Assembly (NCBI RefSeq): GCF_030124175.1
Contig: NZ_JASKMT010000003.1
Location: 62,001-126,000, forward strand
Source: Streptomyces sp. 549
GTDB lineage: Bacteria > Actinomycetota > Actinomycetes > Streptomycetales > Streptomycetaceae
DNA length: 64,000 nt
Direction: 5' to 3'
Below are positions 1 through 10,115 of the stretch, piece by piece; within the stretch, counting starts at the first letter, position 1, and each line of letters begins with the position of its first letter. The position numbers were made by a program, and so were the translations under genes. Below the pieces are notes generated by a model that ran no database searches, was not told the DNA's origin, and was given only the letters and a program-made list of their open reading frames with translations.

Positions 1-480
1 GAGCGTCAGGGCGCAGTGCGAGAGCGGCGCCAGGTCACCGGAGCAGCCGAGCGAGCCGTACTCGTGCACGACCGGGGTGATGCCGGCGTTGAGCACGTCG
101 GCCATGGTGAGCAGTACCTCGGGTCGGACGCCGGTCCGTCCCGAGGCCACGGTCTTCAGCCGCAGGAACATCAGCGCCCTGACCACCTCCCGCTCGACGT
201 GCGGGCCCATGCCGGCCGCGTGCGAGCGCACGATGTTGCGCTGGAGCCGGGCGCGGAGTTCGGGGCTGATGTGCCGCACGGCGAGTGCGCCGAAGCCGGT
301 GGAGACGCCGTAGACCGGGTCGGGCTTGGCGGCCAGCTCGTCGATGAACTGCCGGGAGGCACCCACCTCGGCCAGCGACTCGGCGGAGATCTCGACCCGG
401 GCGGCGCCCCGGGCCACGGCGATGACGTCGGCCGCGGTCACACCGGAGGGGCCGACCACGACAGTGTTCTGCATATCCAT
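1..480 (-). CDS. hutH: Histidine ammonia-lyase, N-terminal part (runs off the window)
   Basis: First step of histidine degradation: non-oxidative removal of ammonia from L-histidine to give urocanate, in the cytoplasm. The 160 codons present start at ATG (MDMQNTVVVGPSG) and include the family's YGVSTGFG stretch and, at the window edge, the catalytic loop GSLGCSGDLAPLSH. In this loop the MIO prosthetic group forms from three residues, here Cys-Ser-Gly rather than the commoner Ala-Ser-Gly; I recall the Cys form from other Streptomyces enzymes. The C-terminal two thirds lie outside the window. The leader carries a short direct repeat, AGATTC twice in tandem (about 500-511). An upstream GTG at 490 is out of frame, so the ATG is the start. 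Family assignment is secure. Confidence 0.95.
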   Translation of the reverse strand, partial: MDMQNTVVVGPSGVTAADVIAVARGAARVEISAESLAEVGASRQFIDELAAKPDPVYGVSTGFGALAVRHISPELRARLQRNIVRSHAAGMGPHVEREVVRALMFLRLKTVASGRTGVRPEVLLTMADVLNAGITPVVHEYGSLGCSGDLAPLSHCALTL

Positions 481-577
481 ATTCACGCACCCTAGGCACT
501 GAATCTGAATCTGTCACGGGTGGTGCCCGCACCGACCCCTTACCGATCATCGACCGCACCGGCCCACCGGCCACCGG

Positions 578-1711
578 TCACCGGCCGCGGAAGCGGCGGC
601 GGTCGCCGGGCGGCGGCGGGGTCTCGTCGGCGAGGTGCACTATCTCCCGCCCGGCGACCACCGGCTTCACCGACTGGGCGGCCTTCGCCCGGTACTGCGC
701 GGCGTCGGCCAGCCGCAGCAGGCGGCGGGCTGACCGGACCGGACCGATGGGGTCGCCCGTCGAGGCCACGCCGCAGGCGACACCGCGTCCGCCGTCCAGG
801 TCGAGCGCGCGCACGCACAGCTCACCGGCCACCCGGACCACCTCGTCCGCGGGCGGACCGACCGCCAGCAGGCAGAACTCGTCCCCGCCCAGCCGCGCCG
901 CGAGCGCGCCCGGCAGTATCGCGCCGCACCGGGACAGCAGCGAGCCGAATCGTTCCAGCAGGCGGTCGCCCGCGTCGTGCCCGTAGGCGTCGTTGACCTC
1001 CTTGAGGCCGTTGACGTCGCAGACGACGAGGCTGACCACGCTGCCGTCCGCGCGGTGCCGCTCCAGCACCTCGTCCAGGCGCATGTCCACCGCCCGCCGG
1101 TTCCCCAGGCCGGTCAGCGGGTCGGTGAAGGCGAGCCGTCTGACCTCCTCCAGCCGCTCGGTCTGCGCGACGCCCGAGGCCAGCACCGCCGCGAGCACGG
1201 TGGCGAACTCCGCGTCCGCACGTGTGAAGACCGGGTCCGCCGGGCCCCTGGCCACATACAGCTCACCCCAGGCCCGGCCGTGCAGCACGATCGGCGCCAC
1301 CACGCAGCTGCCGCGTCCGCGCCGGCGCAGCGCCGCGACCCGCTGGTGGCAGTAGGCGCCCTCCCCCGCGGACGGGGACGGTTCAGCGGTGGCCCTCTCC
1401 ACCCAGGCGTGCGGTTCGCCGCCGCCGCCCGCCCAGCGCTCGTGCAGGAACTCGGTGATCTCGGGGAAGTCGTGCACGGGGTAGCACTCGTCGGCCGGTT
1501 GCGGCTCCTCGCCCTCGGCCAGTTCGCCGTCGTTGACCAGCACCCGCAGCTGACCGCGGTCCCGCTCCCAGACCGAGACGGCGGCGAAGGTCCCGGCCAT
1601 GGCCGTCCGCGCCCGTTCGGCCGCGACCCGGGCGACCTCCCGCCTGCCGCACGCGGCAGCCATCGCCTGGGCGAGTCCCACCACCGCCTGCAACCGCGCG
1701 TCGTCTGCCAT
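578..1711 (-). CDS. GAF-GGDEF diguanylate cyclase
   Basis: Predicted to make cyclic di-GMP from two GTP. Residues about 5-190 look like a GAF-type sensor domain. Residues about 200-350 form a GGDEF domain with TDPLTGLGNRRA at its start and an intact RLGGDEF signature. No RxxD inhibitory site is visible five residues before GGDEF, so product inhibition may be absent. No EAL domain and no membrane segment are seen, so it should be cytosolic. I start it at ATG 1711 (MADDARLQ) because a -10-like TAACCT lies seven bases upstream, which fits a leaderless transcript; a longer open frame reaches 1780 but has no ribosome site. It lies between hutH and an enoyl-CoA hydratase. Cyclic di-GMP controls development in Streptomyces through BldD; a role here is inference. 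Confidence 0.88.
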   Translation of the reverse strand: MADDARLQAVVGLAQAMAAACGRREVARVAAERARTAMAGTFAAVSVWERDRGQLRVLVNDGELAEGEEPQPADECYPVHDFPEITEFLHERWAGGGGEPHAWVERATAEPSPSAGEGAYCHQRVAALRRRGRGSCVVAPIVLHGRAWGELYVARGPADPVFTRADAEFATVLAAVLASGVAQTERLEEVRRLAFTDPLTGLGNRRAVDMRLDEVLERHRADGSVVSLVVCDVNGLKEVNDAYGHDAGDRLLERFGSLLSRCGAILPGALAARLGGDEFCLLAVGPPADEVVRVAGELCVRALDLDGGRGVACGVASTGDPIGPVRSARRLLRLADAAQYRAKAAQSVKPVVAGREIVHLADETPPPPGDRRRFRGR

Positions 1712-1865
1712 ACGTCCCAGGTTATGGTTCTTCGCCCCGCTCCGCCCTGCACGGCACCGGCCGGCGGGCGTCCCGTACACCTACGGCGCACCACCCTGTC
1801 CGCGCCGGGCGCACGCCGGGCGCGGACAGGGCCCCGGGCGGTTCGGGCTCACGACGCCGGGACGG

Positions 1866-2660
1866 CTACTCGCCCGGCCACTGCGGCGTGCGCTTCTCGT
1901 TGAACGCCGCGACGCCCTCCGCCCGGTCGCCGGAGAAGGCCACCGCGCGCCAGGCCGCGTCCTCGACCTCCAGGCCCGCGGCCAGCCCCAGCCCCCAGCC
2001 GGTGCGCAGGGCGCGCTTGGCCGCCCGCAGCCCGACCGGTGAGTTGGCCGCCATCCGGCGGGCCAGCGAAAGCGCCTCCGCGGTGTCCTGCCCCTCCTCC
2101 ACCAGCAGGTCGACCAGGCCCAGCTCCGCGGCCTCCGCGGCCTCGACCCGGCGCGCGGTGAAGACCAGTTCGGCCGCCCGCGCGGCCCCCACCCGGCGCG
2201 GCAGCAGCTGCGTGCCGCCGCCACCGGGAATGACGCCCACCGACACCTCGGGCAGCCCGACCACGGCGGTGCGGTCGGCCACGATGACGTCGCAGGACAG
2301 CGCCAGTTCGAAGCCGCCGCCGAGCGCGAAGCCGTGCACCGCGGCGACGGTCGGCATCGGCAGGTCCAGCACACCGGTGTAGGCGGCACGGGCGTGCGGG
2401 CGCTGGCGGACCAGCTCGGCGTCGGTGAAGGAGTTGCGCTCCTTGAGGTCCGCGCCGACGCAGAAGGCCCTCTCGTGCGTGGAGGCGAGCACCACCGCCC
2501 GCACCTCGCGGTCCGCGGCGAGCGCGGCGCACGCCTCGGCGAGGCCGCGGGCCAGCTCGGTGGACACGGCGTTCATCGCCTTCGGCCGGTCGAGCACCAG
2601 CTCGGCCACATGTGTGGCGGCGTCCTTGCGGACCTCGACCCATTCGCCGTAACGCTCCAT
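1866..2660 (-). CDS. Enoyl-CoA hydratase/isomerase (crotonase family)
   Basis: 264 residues, the usual length for a single-domain crotonase. These enzymes hydrate 2-enoyl-CoA in beta-oxidation or related pathways. The oxyanion-hole segment FCVGADLKER and the glycine-rich HGFALGGGFELAL are present. The two catalytic glutamates of the hydratase type are found in LPEV (about residue 138) and in the helix that follows GGGGTQLLPR (AAELVF), so hydratase activity is likely. The start ATG is preceded by GGGGAGG at good spacing. Substrate range cannot be told from sequence. The nearby acyl-CoA carboxylase genes suggest odd-chain or branched-chain acyl-CoA metabolism in the neighbourhood, but this gene is not in their operon. 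Confidence 0.92.
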   Translation of the reverse strand: MERYGEWVEVRKDAATHVAELVLDRPKAMNAVSTELARGLAEACAALAADREVRAVVLASTHERAFCVGADLKERNSFTDAELVRQRPHARAAYTGVLDLPMPTVAAVHGFALGGGFELALSCDVIVADRTAVVGLPEVSVGVIPGGGGTQLLPRRVGAARAAELVFTARRVEAAEAAELGLVDLLVEEGQDTAEALSLARRMAANSPVGLRAAKRALRTGWGLGLAAGLEVEDAAWRAVAFSGDRAEGVAAFNEKRTPQWPGE

Positions 2661-2750
2661 GGCACGTCCTCCCCAGGGGTTAACGATCGCTCACACCCTA
2701 AGGGCTGGCCCTGCGGCGGCGAAGGCCGTGCGGCGGCGGTGCGGGCAGCG

Positions 2751-3821
2751 TCACGGGCGGCGGGTGAGCAGCCACGGCTCGACGATGCCGAGGCCGCGGA
2801 CCGGGCGCTGGTACAGCGGTTGGAGCGCGAAGCGGTACGTGTCGCCCCCGGGCCCGTCCTGCTCGGAGTCCTTCTCCGACTCCGGGGCGTCCCCCGCGCC
2901 CGTCAGCTCGTCCCGCACCGAACCGTCCACCAGCACGGTGTCCTTCGGCGCTATCGACGTCAGGCGGCTGGCCAGGTTGACGGTGTTGCCGAAGACGTCG
3001 CCCATGCGCGTGGTGACGGTGCCGAAGGCCAGCCCGACCCGCAGCTCCGGCATCGTCTGGTCGTTGGACAGCGTCTCGATCATCCGCAGCCCGATCTCCG
3101 CCGCGGTCCCCGCGTCGTCGGCGACGTAGAGCACCTCGTCGCCGAGCGTCTTGATGAGCCGTCCTCCGTTGGCGACCACCAGGTCGGCGGCCGTGGTCTC
3201 GAACGCCTCGACCAGTTCACCGAGTTCGTCCTCCTCCAGCCGCCGGGTCAGCCGGGTGAAGCCCACCAGGTCGGCGAAGGCCACGCAGAGCCGCCGGTCG
3301 ACCATCTCCTCGTCGTCCTGGGCCTGCACCACCCGGCCGGTGGCGGCGGCGAGCTGCCGCCGCCACACGTAGACGAGGAACTCCTCCAGCTCCGGCAGCA
3401 GCAGCTCGACCAGCGGGTAGGTGACCTCCATGCGGCTCATGCCCGGCTCCGGGGAGACGGTCAGGCCGGCCAGGAAGGAGTCGATCTGCCACTCCGCGAG
3501 CCGTGCGGTGGTCTGGCCCGTGGAGCGGGCCACCTGGATCGCCGTCGCCTCGTTCAGCAGGCCCGCCTCGACGAGTCCGGCCAGCCGCCGCAGCGCCAGC
3601 ACGTCCGCCTCGGTGAGCGCGCGGGCCTGGCCGATGTCGGCGAAGCCCATGGCCCGCCAGAAGCGGGACGCCAGCTCCATCGGCACACCGGCGGCCCTGG
3701 CCGCCTGGAAGGGGGTGTAGGTGCGCTCCGCCCCGAGGATGAGCTGCTCGACCTTCAACGCGATCGGGTCGTCCTCGGCGCTGTCCTCGCGCGACGGGAC
3801 ATCCGGTTCGTCCGCGGTCAC
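2751..3821 (-). CDS. cya: Class III adenylate cyclase
   Basis: Makes cyclic AMP from ATP. The N-terminal half (about residues 20-180) is helical and regulatory in appearance (ALTEADVLALRRLAGL, LVELLLPELEEFLVYVWRR), like the N-terminal domain of actinobacterial soluble cyclases. The catalytic domain starts at LCVAFADLVGFT, whose Asp is the first metal ligand. It continues with GGRLIKTLGDEVLYV (adenine-selecting Lys and second metal Asp) and MGDVFGNTVNLASRL (Asp plus the Asn and Arg of the transition state), so every catalytic residue is in place. The GTG at 3821 has AAGGGG just upstream. An in-frame ATG at 3905 would add 28 low-complexity residues and has no clear ribosome site; the longer form (384 aa) is not excluded. 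In S. coelicolor the orthologue affects germination and development. Confidence 0.9.
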   Translation of the reverse strand: MTADEPDVPSREDSAEDDPIALKVEQLILGAERTYTPFQAARAAGVPMELASRFWRAMGFADIGQARALTEADVLALRRLAGLVEAGLLNEATAIQVARSTGQTTARLAEWQIDSFLAGLTVSPEPGMSRMEVTYPLVELLLPELEEFLVYVWRRQLAAATGRVVQAQDDEEMVDRRLCVAFADLVGFTRLTRRLEEDELGELVEAFETTAADLVVANGGRLIKTLGDEVLYVADDAGTAAEIGLRMIETLSNDQTMPELRVGLAFGTVTTRMGDVFGNTVNLASRLTSIAPKDTVLVDGSVRDELTGAGDAPESEKDSEQDGPGGDTYRFALQPLYQRPVRGLGIVEPWLLTRRP

Positions 3822-3929
3822 ACCCCGCCCCTTGCCAGATCCGTGCGCACTGCTGTTCCGATCGTCTCCGCCGGCGCCCGCCGCACGCGCCGCAGCCCCA
3901 ACCATACGGCAGATGTGCCGTAGCTCACG

Positions 3930-4826
3930 TCATACCGGCGGTCGCAGGTGCACGACGTCACCAGCCGAGACGGGCTGCAGCACGCCGTCGGAGGTGGCCA
4001 GGACCAGGCATCCGTCGCCGTCCACCGCCACCGCCTCGCCCTCCGCGGCGTGCCCGCCCGGCAGTTCGGCGCGCACCGGGCGGCCCAGCGTGGCGCAGCC
4101 CGCCGCGTACGCCTCCGCGAGCCCGCAGGCCGCCGCGTCGCCGCCGGCGTCCCGCCACCGGGTGTACCAGGTCTCCACGGACCGCAGCACCGCGCGCAGC
4201 AGCGGGTCGCGGTCGGTGCCCTGGGCCCCGGCCAGCAGCAGCGAGCCGGCCTGCGGCACCGGCAGCTCGTCGGCGCGCAGCGAGACGTTCAGCCCGATGC
4301 CGACGACCACCGCGCTGTGCTCGGGGTCACCGATCAGCTCGGTGAGCACACCCCCGATCTTGCGTTCGGAACCGTCCACGTCGGCCAGCAGGTCGTTGGG
4401 CCATTTGAGAGCGGTGTCGACACCCGCGGTGCGGGACAGCGCGGTGGCGGTGGCGACGCCCGCGAGCAGCGGCAGCCAGCCCCAGTGCCGCAGCGGCACG
4501 TCAGGCCCCGGGCGCAGCACGAAGGACAGGAACAGGCCGCTGCGGGCGGGGGCCGTCCAGTCGCGGTCCAGTCGGCCGCGCCCGGCCGTCTGCCGCTCGG
4601 CGACGAGCACCGTGCCCTCCTCCACCGGCCCCTTGTGGAGCCGTTCGACGAGGTCGGAGTTGGTCGAGCCGGTCTCCTCGACGACGTCCAGCTCCGTCCA
4701 CAGCCCGTCCGGGTCGAGCAGGGCCCGGCGCAGGGCCGCCGCGTTCAGCGGCGGGCGGTCGAGGTTCGACCAGCGGCTGCCGGGACCGTCGTGCGGGGGC
4801 CTGTTCGGGGGCATATCGGGTGTCAT
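3930..4826 (-). CDS. birA: Biotin--[acetyl-CoA-carboxylase] ligase
   Basis: Attaches biotin to the carrier lysine of acyl-CoA carboxylases through biotinyl-AMP. Visible motifs are ETGSTNSDL, QTAGRGRLDRDW (the GRGR biotinyl-AMP loop) and LKWPNDLL...RKIGGVLTEL, followed by a C-terminal SH3-like cap. There is no N-terminal helix-turn-helix, so this is a catalytic-only ligase and not a BirA repressor. It is divergent from pccB (5085), and its likely substrate, the biotinylated alpha subunit, is encoded at 8212-9990. That arrangement supports the assignment. Start ATG 4826 is chosen; ATG 4814 is also possible. About 298 residues. Confidence 0.95.
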   Translation of the reverse strand: MTPDMPPNRPPHDGPGSRWSNLDRPPLNAAALRRALLDPDGLWTELDVVEETGSTNSDLVERLHKGPVEEGTVLVAERQTAGRGRLDRDWTAPARSGLFLSFVLRPGPDVPLRHWGWLPLLAGVATATALSRTAGVDTALKWPNDLLADVDGSERKIGGVLTELIGDPEHSAVVVGIGLNVSLRADELPVPQAGSLLLAGAQGTDRDPLLRAVLRSVETWYTRWRDAGGDAAACGLAEAYAAGCATLGRPVRAELPGGHAAEGEAVAVDGDGCLVLATSDGVLQPVSAGDVVHLRPPV

Positions 4827-5084
4827 GGGCCCACCCTAGGTGTGGCCAACGCCGCACCGCCGAAATGTGCTCACGCCGATACGCTACGAGTCGGTAGGTT
4901 CCGCCTGCCGGTACCTCCGGTGTGCGGCCGGCGCCCGGTGCGTCGCCCGCATCCGCGGAGGCCGCCGGGGGCGACCGCCTGCCGGGAAGGTCCCGACCAC
5001 GCAGCGAGCGCGTACCAGGCACCCGATGTCCCGGAGACGACCGGGCGGGGTCTGGGCGCCGAGGACGACTAGGAGCCGCTCCCC

Positions 5085-6692
<1,608 letters not shown>

Positions 6693-6705
6693 CAGGAGGC
6701 TGTCC

Positions 6706-6909
6706 ATGATCAAGGTTGTCCGGGGCAACCCCACCCCCGAGGAGCTGGCCGCCGCACTGGCGGTGGTGCAGGCCCGGGCGTCGGCGGCAGCCGCCGCGGC
6801 GCCCGGCCCGCAGCCCCCGCCGGAGTGGTCCGACCCCGCCCGTGTGGTCCCGCGGCGCCTGCCGCAGCCGGGACCGACGGCCTGGCGTTCCACCTTCTGG
6901 CCGGTCTGA
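6706..6909 (+). CDS. Acyl-CoA carboxylase epsilon subunit
   Basis: A 67-residue protein starting at ATG after CAGGAGG, just downstream of pccB. The N-terminal pattern IKVVRGNPTPEELAAALAVV and the C-terminal aromatic tail (PTAWRSTFWPV, following WSDPARV) are the hallmarks of the small AccE/PccE subunit. In actinobacteria this subunit stabilises and stimulates the alpha-beta carboxylase core. The Ala/Pro-rich linker between the two ends is typical and variable. Operon position agrees with the call. Confidence 0.93.
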   Translation: MIKVVRGNPTPEELAAALAVVQARASAAAAAAPGPQPPPEWSDPARVVPRRLPQPGPTAWRSTFWPV

Positions 6910-6958
6910 CCGGCCCTGACCGCCCTGACCGACCTGACCGCCCTGGCCGACCTGACCG
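6906..6958 (+). repeat. 9-bp tandem repeat (CTGACCGCC-like)
   Basis: Six imperfect copies of CTGACCGNC at a 9-10 base period begin at the epsilon-subunit stop codon. They are non-coding and of unknown role; they look like slippage-prone sequence. Confidence 0.6.
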
Positions 6959-6984
6959 GAGCCGGGGCGAGTCGTACGGCTGCC

Positions 6985-7012
6985 GCCGCCTGAGTACCCG
7001 TACTCAGGCGGC
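6985..7012. promoter_or_regulatory. 28-bp near-perfect palindrome with TGAGTAC/GTACTCA core
   Basis: Thirteen-base arms (GCCGCCTGAGTAC and its exact complement) flank only CC. A two-base loop is poor for a hairpin terminator, so a dimeric protein-binding site is more likely. It lies 30 bases before the ATG of the 42-residue membrane protein at 7042. The regulator is unknown. Confidence 0.55.
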
Positions 7013-7041
7013 GCGGCACGATCCGTCGCAGGCTGGGAGGC

Positions 7042-7170
7042 ATGCTGTGGTCCGACCCCGACGACCAGCCCCCCGAGCTGCTGCGAGCCGCGCAGGCGCG
7101 CCTGCGGCGGGCGGGGTGGGTGCTGGCCGTCGTACTGTTCCTGCTGACGCTGGCCATCGGCGTCAAGTAG
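7042..7170 (+). CDS. Small single-pass membrane protein (42 aa)
   Basis: Starts MLWSDPDDQPPELLRAA, then a charged stretch QARLRRAGW, one hydrophobic helix (VLAVVLFLLTLAIGV) and a terminal lysine. The order suggests an N-in, tail-anchored peptide. GGGAGG lies one base before the ATG, closer than usual, so the exact start is uncertain. It sits between the carboxylase epsilon subunit and maf in the same orientation; I remember a small ORF at the same place in other Streptomyces, which supports it being real. No function is known to me. The large palindrome upstream may be its operator. Confidence 0.6.
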   Translation: MLWSDPDDQPPELLRAAQARLRRAGWVLAVVLFLLTLAIGVK

Positions 7171-7221
7171 GGCATCCGCCGGCTTCCCGGGCAGCCTCGC
7201 CGACCTCCTACGATGGGGCCC

Positions 7222-7839
7222 ATGACCACTCGCGCCCTTCCGGCCCGCCGCCTTGTCCTGGCTTCGCAGTCCCCGGCCCGCCTGGGGCTGCTGAGGCAGG
7301 CCGGGCTGGCGCCCGAGGTGATCGTCAGCGGGGTCGACGAGGACGGCGTCACCGCGGCGACCCCCGGCGAGCTGGCGCTCGACCTGGCGAAGGCGAAGGC
7401 CGCCGCGGTGGCGGCCCGGCCGGAGGCCGCCGGCGCCCTGGTGGTGGGCTGCGACTCGGTGCTGGAACTGGACGGCCGGGCGCTGGGCAAGCCCGCCGAC
7501 GCGGCCGAGGCCCTCACCCGGTGGAAGGACATGCGGGGCCGCTCCGGGGTCCTGATGACGGGCCACTGCGTCGTCGACACCGCCGACGGCCGCCGGGCTG
7601 CGGCGACCGCCGCGACCACGGTGCGCTTCGGCGAGCCCTCCGACGAGGAGATCGCCGCCTACGTGGCCTCCGGCGAACCGCTGCACGTGGCCGGCGCGTT
7701 CACCCTCGACGGCCGGTCGGCGCCCTTCATCGACGGCATCGACGGCGATCCCGGCAACGTCATCGGCCTGTCCCTGCCGCTGCTGCGGCGCCTGCTTGCC
7801 GAGCTGGACGTGCCGCTCACCGGCCTCTGGACGGCCTGA
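7222..7839 (+). CDS. maf: Maf family nucleoside triphosphate pyrophosphatase
   Basis: Hydrolyses non-canonical or modified NTPs (for example dTTP, UTP or m7GTP, depending on subfamily) to NMP and pyrophosphate. The family signature [14 protein letters not shown] is at the N terminus, followed by VSGVDEDG and [18 protein letters not shown], which holds the catalytic Asp. [18 protein letters not shown] is in the C-terminal part. About 205 residues, normal for the family. ATG 7222 is preferred because TACGAT lies seven bases upstream as a -10 box, giving a leaderless message; an in-frame ATG at 7213 is the alternative. Exact substrate preference is not predictable from what I can see. Confidence 0.92.
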   Translation: MTTRALPARRLVLASQSPARLGLLRQAGLAPEVIVSGVDEDGVTAATPGELALDLAKAKAAAVAARPEAAGALVVGCDSVLELDGRALGKPADAAEALTRWKDMRGRSGVLMTGHCVVDTADGRRAAATAATTVRFGEPSDEEIAAYVASGEPLHVAGAFTLDGRSAPFIDGIDGDPGNVIGLSLPLLRRLLAELDVPLTGLWTA

Positions 7840-8211
7840 CCGCCCGCCCCGGGCCGCAGCCCCTCCCCGCACCGTCCCTACCGCCCGGTAACGTGCAGCG
7901 CGGCAGGTCGCTTCCGGCGTGCGCCGGGGGCAACGGCCCGACGGCGGACGCCCCGCAAAGAAAACCCCGGCGCTTAGTGGAGATCCCACAAAAATCCCGG
8001 TGAACTCTCCGCATGAACCTGCCGAGATCTAGGCCACATTCCAGGATTCAAGTCAGACTCGTTGACCCGGCGTACCGTGGGGGAACAGGGGAATCCCGGG
8101 GTGGCCGAGCGCCCCCACTACAGTGCGTGTGGGCAAGCTCACCCCACCGGACGACTCGGCGTGCGGTGTCGCCAGTACCTAAACTCAGCTTGTTTCAAGG
8201 AGGGAGTCATC
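7840..8211. other. Intergenic region upstream of accA2
   Basis: 372 bases without a convincing gene. It should hold the carboxylase alpha-subunit promoter; CCTAAACT near 8178-8185 is a possible -10. The strong ribosome site AAGGAGG at 8197-8203 precedes the GTG at 8212. Longer in-frame readings upstream lack start signals. I see no clear terminator after maf. Confidence 0.5.
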
Positions 8212-9990
8212 GTGCGCAAGGTGCTCATCGCCAACCGCGGCGAAATCGCTGTCCGCGTGGCCCGGGCCTGCCGGGACGCGGGGATCGCGAGCGTTGCCGT
8301 CTACGCCGAGCCGGACCGGGACGCGTTGCACGTCCGGGCAGCCGACGAGGCTTTTGCATTGGGCGGTGACACTCCGGCAGCGAGCTACCTGGACGTCGCC
8401 AAGGTCCTCAAGGCCGCCGCCGACTCCGGTGCTGACGCGATCCACCCGGGATACGGCTTCCTGTCGGAGAACGCCGAGTTCGCCCAGGCCGTGATGGACG
8501 CCGGCCTGATCTGGATCGGCCCGCCCCCGCAGGCCATCCGCGACCTCGGCGACAAGGTCGCCGCCCGGCACATCGCGCAGCGCGCCGGTGCGCCGCTGGT
8601 CGCCGGCACCAAGGACCCGGTGTCGGGCGCCGACGAGGTCGTCGCCTTCGCGGAGGAGCACGGCCTGCCGATCGCCATCAAGGCCGCCTTCGGCGGTGGC
8701 GGGCGCGGCCTGAAGGTCGCCCGCACGCTGGAGGAGGTGCCCGAGCTGTACGACTCGGCGGTGCGCGAGGCGGTGGCCGCCTTCGGCCGCGGCGAGTGCT
8801 TCGTCGAGCGCTACCTCGACCGCCCGCGGCACGTCGAGACCCAGTGCCTGGCCGACACCCACGGCAACGTGGTGGTCGTCTCCACCCGTGACTGCTCCCT
8901 CCAGCGCCGCCACCAGAAGCTCGTCGAGGAGGCGCCCGCGCCGTTCCTGACCGAGGAGCAGAACGCCGAGCTGTACCGCGCCTCCAAGGCCATCCTGCGC
9001 GAGGCGAACTACGTCGGCGCCGGAACCTGCGAGTTCCTGGTCGCCGTCGACGGCACCATCTCCTTCCTGGAGGTCAACACCCGCCTCCAGGTCGAGCACC
9101 CGGTCACCGAGGAGGTCACCGGCATCGACCTGGTGCGGGAGATGTTCCGCATCGCCGACGGCGAGGAGCTGGGCTACGACGACCCGCCGCTGCGCGGTCA
9201 CTCCTTCGAGTTCCGTATCAACGGCGAGGACCCGGGCCGCAACTTCCTTCCCGCGCCGGGGACCGTCAGCACGTTCGCCCCGCCGTCCGGACCCGGTGTC
9301 CGACTGGACGCGGGCGTCGAGTCCGGCTCGGTCATCGGCCCCGCCTGGGACTCGCTGCTCGCCAAGCTGATCGTCACCGGTGCCACCCGCAGGCAGGCGC
9401 TGGAGCGGGCGAAGCGCGCGCTGGAGGAGTTCCGCGTCGAGGGAATGGCCACGGCGATCCCGTTCCACCGCGCGGTGGTGCAGGACCCGGCCTTCGCGCC
9501 GGAGGTGCACGGCCGCGAGGGTGAGGCGTTCACCATCCACACCCGGTGGATCGAGACGGAGTTCGTCAACGAGGTCAAGCCGTTCACCGGTCCCGGCACC
9601 GACGAGGACGAGGACGGCGACACCCGCGAGACGGTGGTCGTCGAGGTCGGCGGCAAGCGCCTTGAGGTCTCGCTGCCCTCCTCGCTCGGCATGCCGCTGG
9701 CCCGCGCGGCCGTGGCGGGCGGCGCCAAGCCGGCCCGCCGCAAGAGCGCCAGGAAGTCGGCCTCCGCCGCGTCCGGCGACGCGCTGCCGTCGCCGATGCA
9801 GGGCACCATCGTGAAGGTCGCCGTCGAGGAGGGCCAGCAGGTCGCCGAGGGCGAACTGATCGTGGTGCTGGAGGCGATGAAGATGGAGCAGCCGCTCAAC
9901 GCGCACCGCGCGGGCACCGTCAAGGGGCTCAGCGCGGAGGTGGGCGCGTCCATCTCGTCCGGCACGGTCATCTGCGAGATCAAGGACTGA
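8212..9990 (+). CDS. accA2: Acyl-CoA carboxylase alpha subunit (biotin carboxylase + BCCP)
   Basis: ATP-dependent carboxylation of its own biotin, which feeds the beta subunit. About 592 residues. The biotin carboxylase domain (residues 1-450) opens with [18 protein letters not shown] and shows the ATP-grasp glycine loop [13 protein letters not shown], the [11 protein letters not shown] segment and [16 protein letters not shown] with catalytic residues. A linker rich in Lys/Ala/Ser leads to a C-terminal biotin carrier domain with EAMKMEQ; Lys557 is the biotinylation site. Start GTG 8212 has AAGGAGG at ideal spacing. Its partners (beta, epsilon and the biotin ligase) lie within 5 kb upstream. 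In Streptomyces the alpha subunit is shared by acetyl- and propionyl-CoA carboxylases. Confidence 0.96.
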   Translation: MRKVLIANRGEIAVRVARACRDAGIASVAVYAEPDRDALHVRAADEAFALGGDTPAASYLDVAKVLKAAADSGADAIHPGYGFLSENAEFAQAVMDAGLIWIGPPPQAIRDLGDKVAARHIAQRAGAPLVAGTKDPVSGADEVVAFAEEHGLPIAIKAAFGGGGRGLKVARTLEEVPELYDSAVREAVAAFGRGECFVERYLDRPRHVETQCLADTHGNVVVVSTRDCSLQRRHQKLVEEAPAPFLTEEQNAELYRASKAILREANYVGAGTCEFLVAVDGTISFLEVNTRLQVEHPVTEEVTGIDLVREMFRIADGEELGYDDPPLRGHSFEFRINGEDPGRNFLPAPGTVSTFAPPSGPGVRLDAGVESGSVIGPAWDSLLAKLIVTGATRRQALERAKRALEEFRVEGMATAIPFHRAVVQDPAFAPEVHGREGEAFTIHTRWIETEFVNEVKPFTGPGTDEDEDGDTRETVVVEVGGKRLEVSLPSSLGMPLARAAVAGGAKPARRKSARKSASAASGDALPSPMQGTIVKVAVEEGQQVAEGELIVVLEAMKMEQPLNAHRAGTVKGLSAEVGASISSGTVICEIKD

Positions 9991-10018
9991 CCCCGCCGCC
10001 GGCCCGCACCTGTTCGAC

Positions 10019-10060
10019 CGGCAGCCCGGCAGCGTCCCTCGTGGACCTGCCGGGCTGCCG
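10019..10060. terminator. Bidirectional terminator, accA2/deoR-type gene
   Basis: Perfect 14-bp stem (CGGCAGCCCGGCAG and complement) with a 14-base loop, placed between two convergent genes, so it can serve both. Confidence 0.8.
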
Positions 10061-10115
10061 CGTGGGGTGCGGGGAGCCGGGAGCACGCCGCGCGGCGGGA
10101 CCCGGCGGCGTCCGC

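Noticed and set aside
2334..3923. 529-codon plus-strand frame over the adenylate cyclase
   Set aside because: Antisense shadow; no ribosome site, no known domain, and the opposite strand has all cyclase residues.
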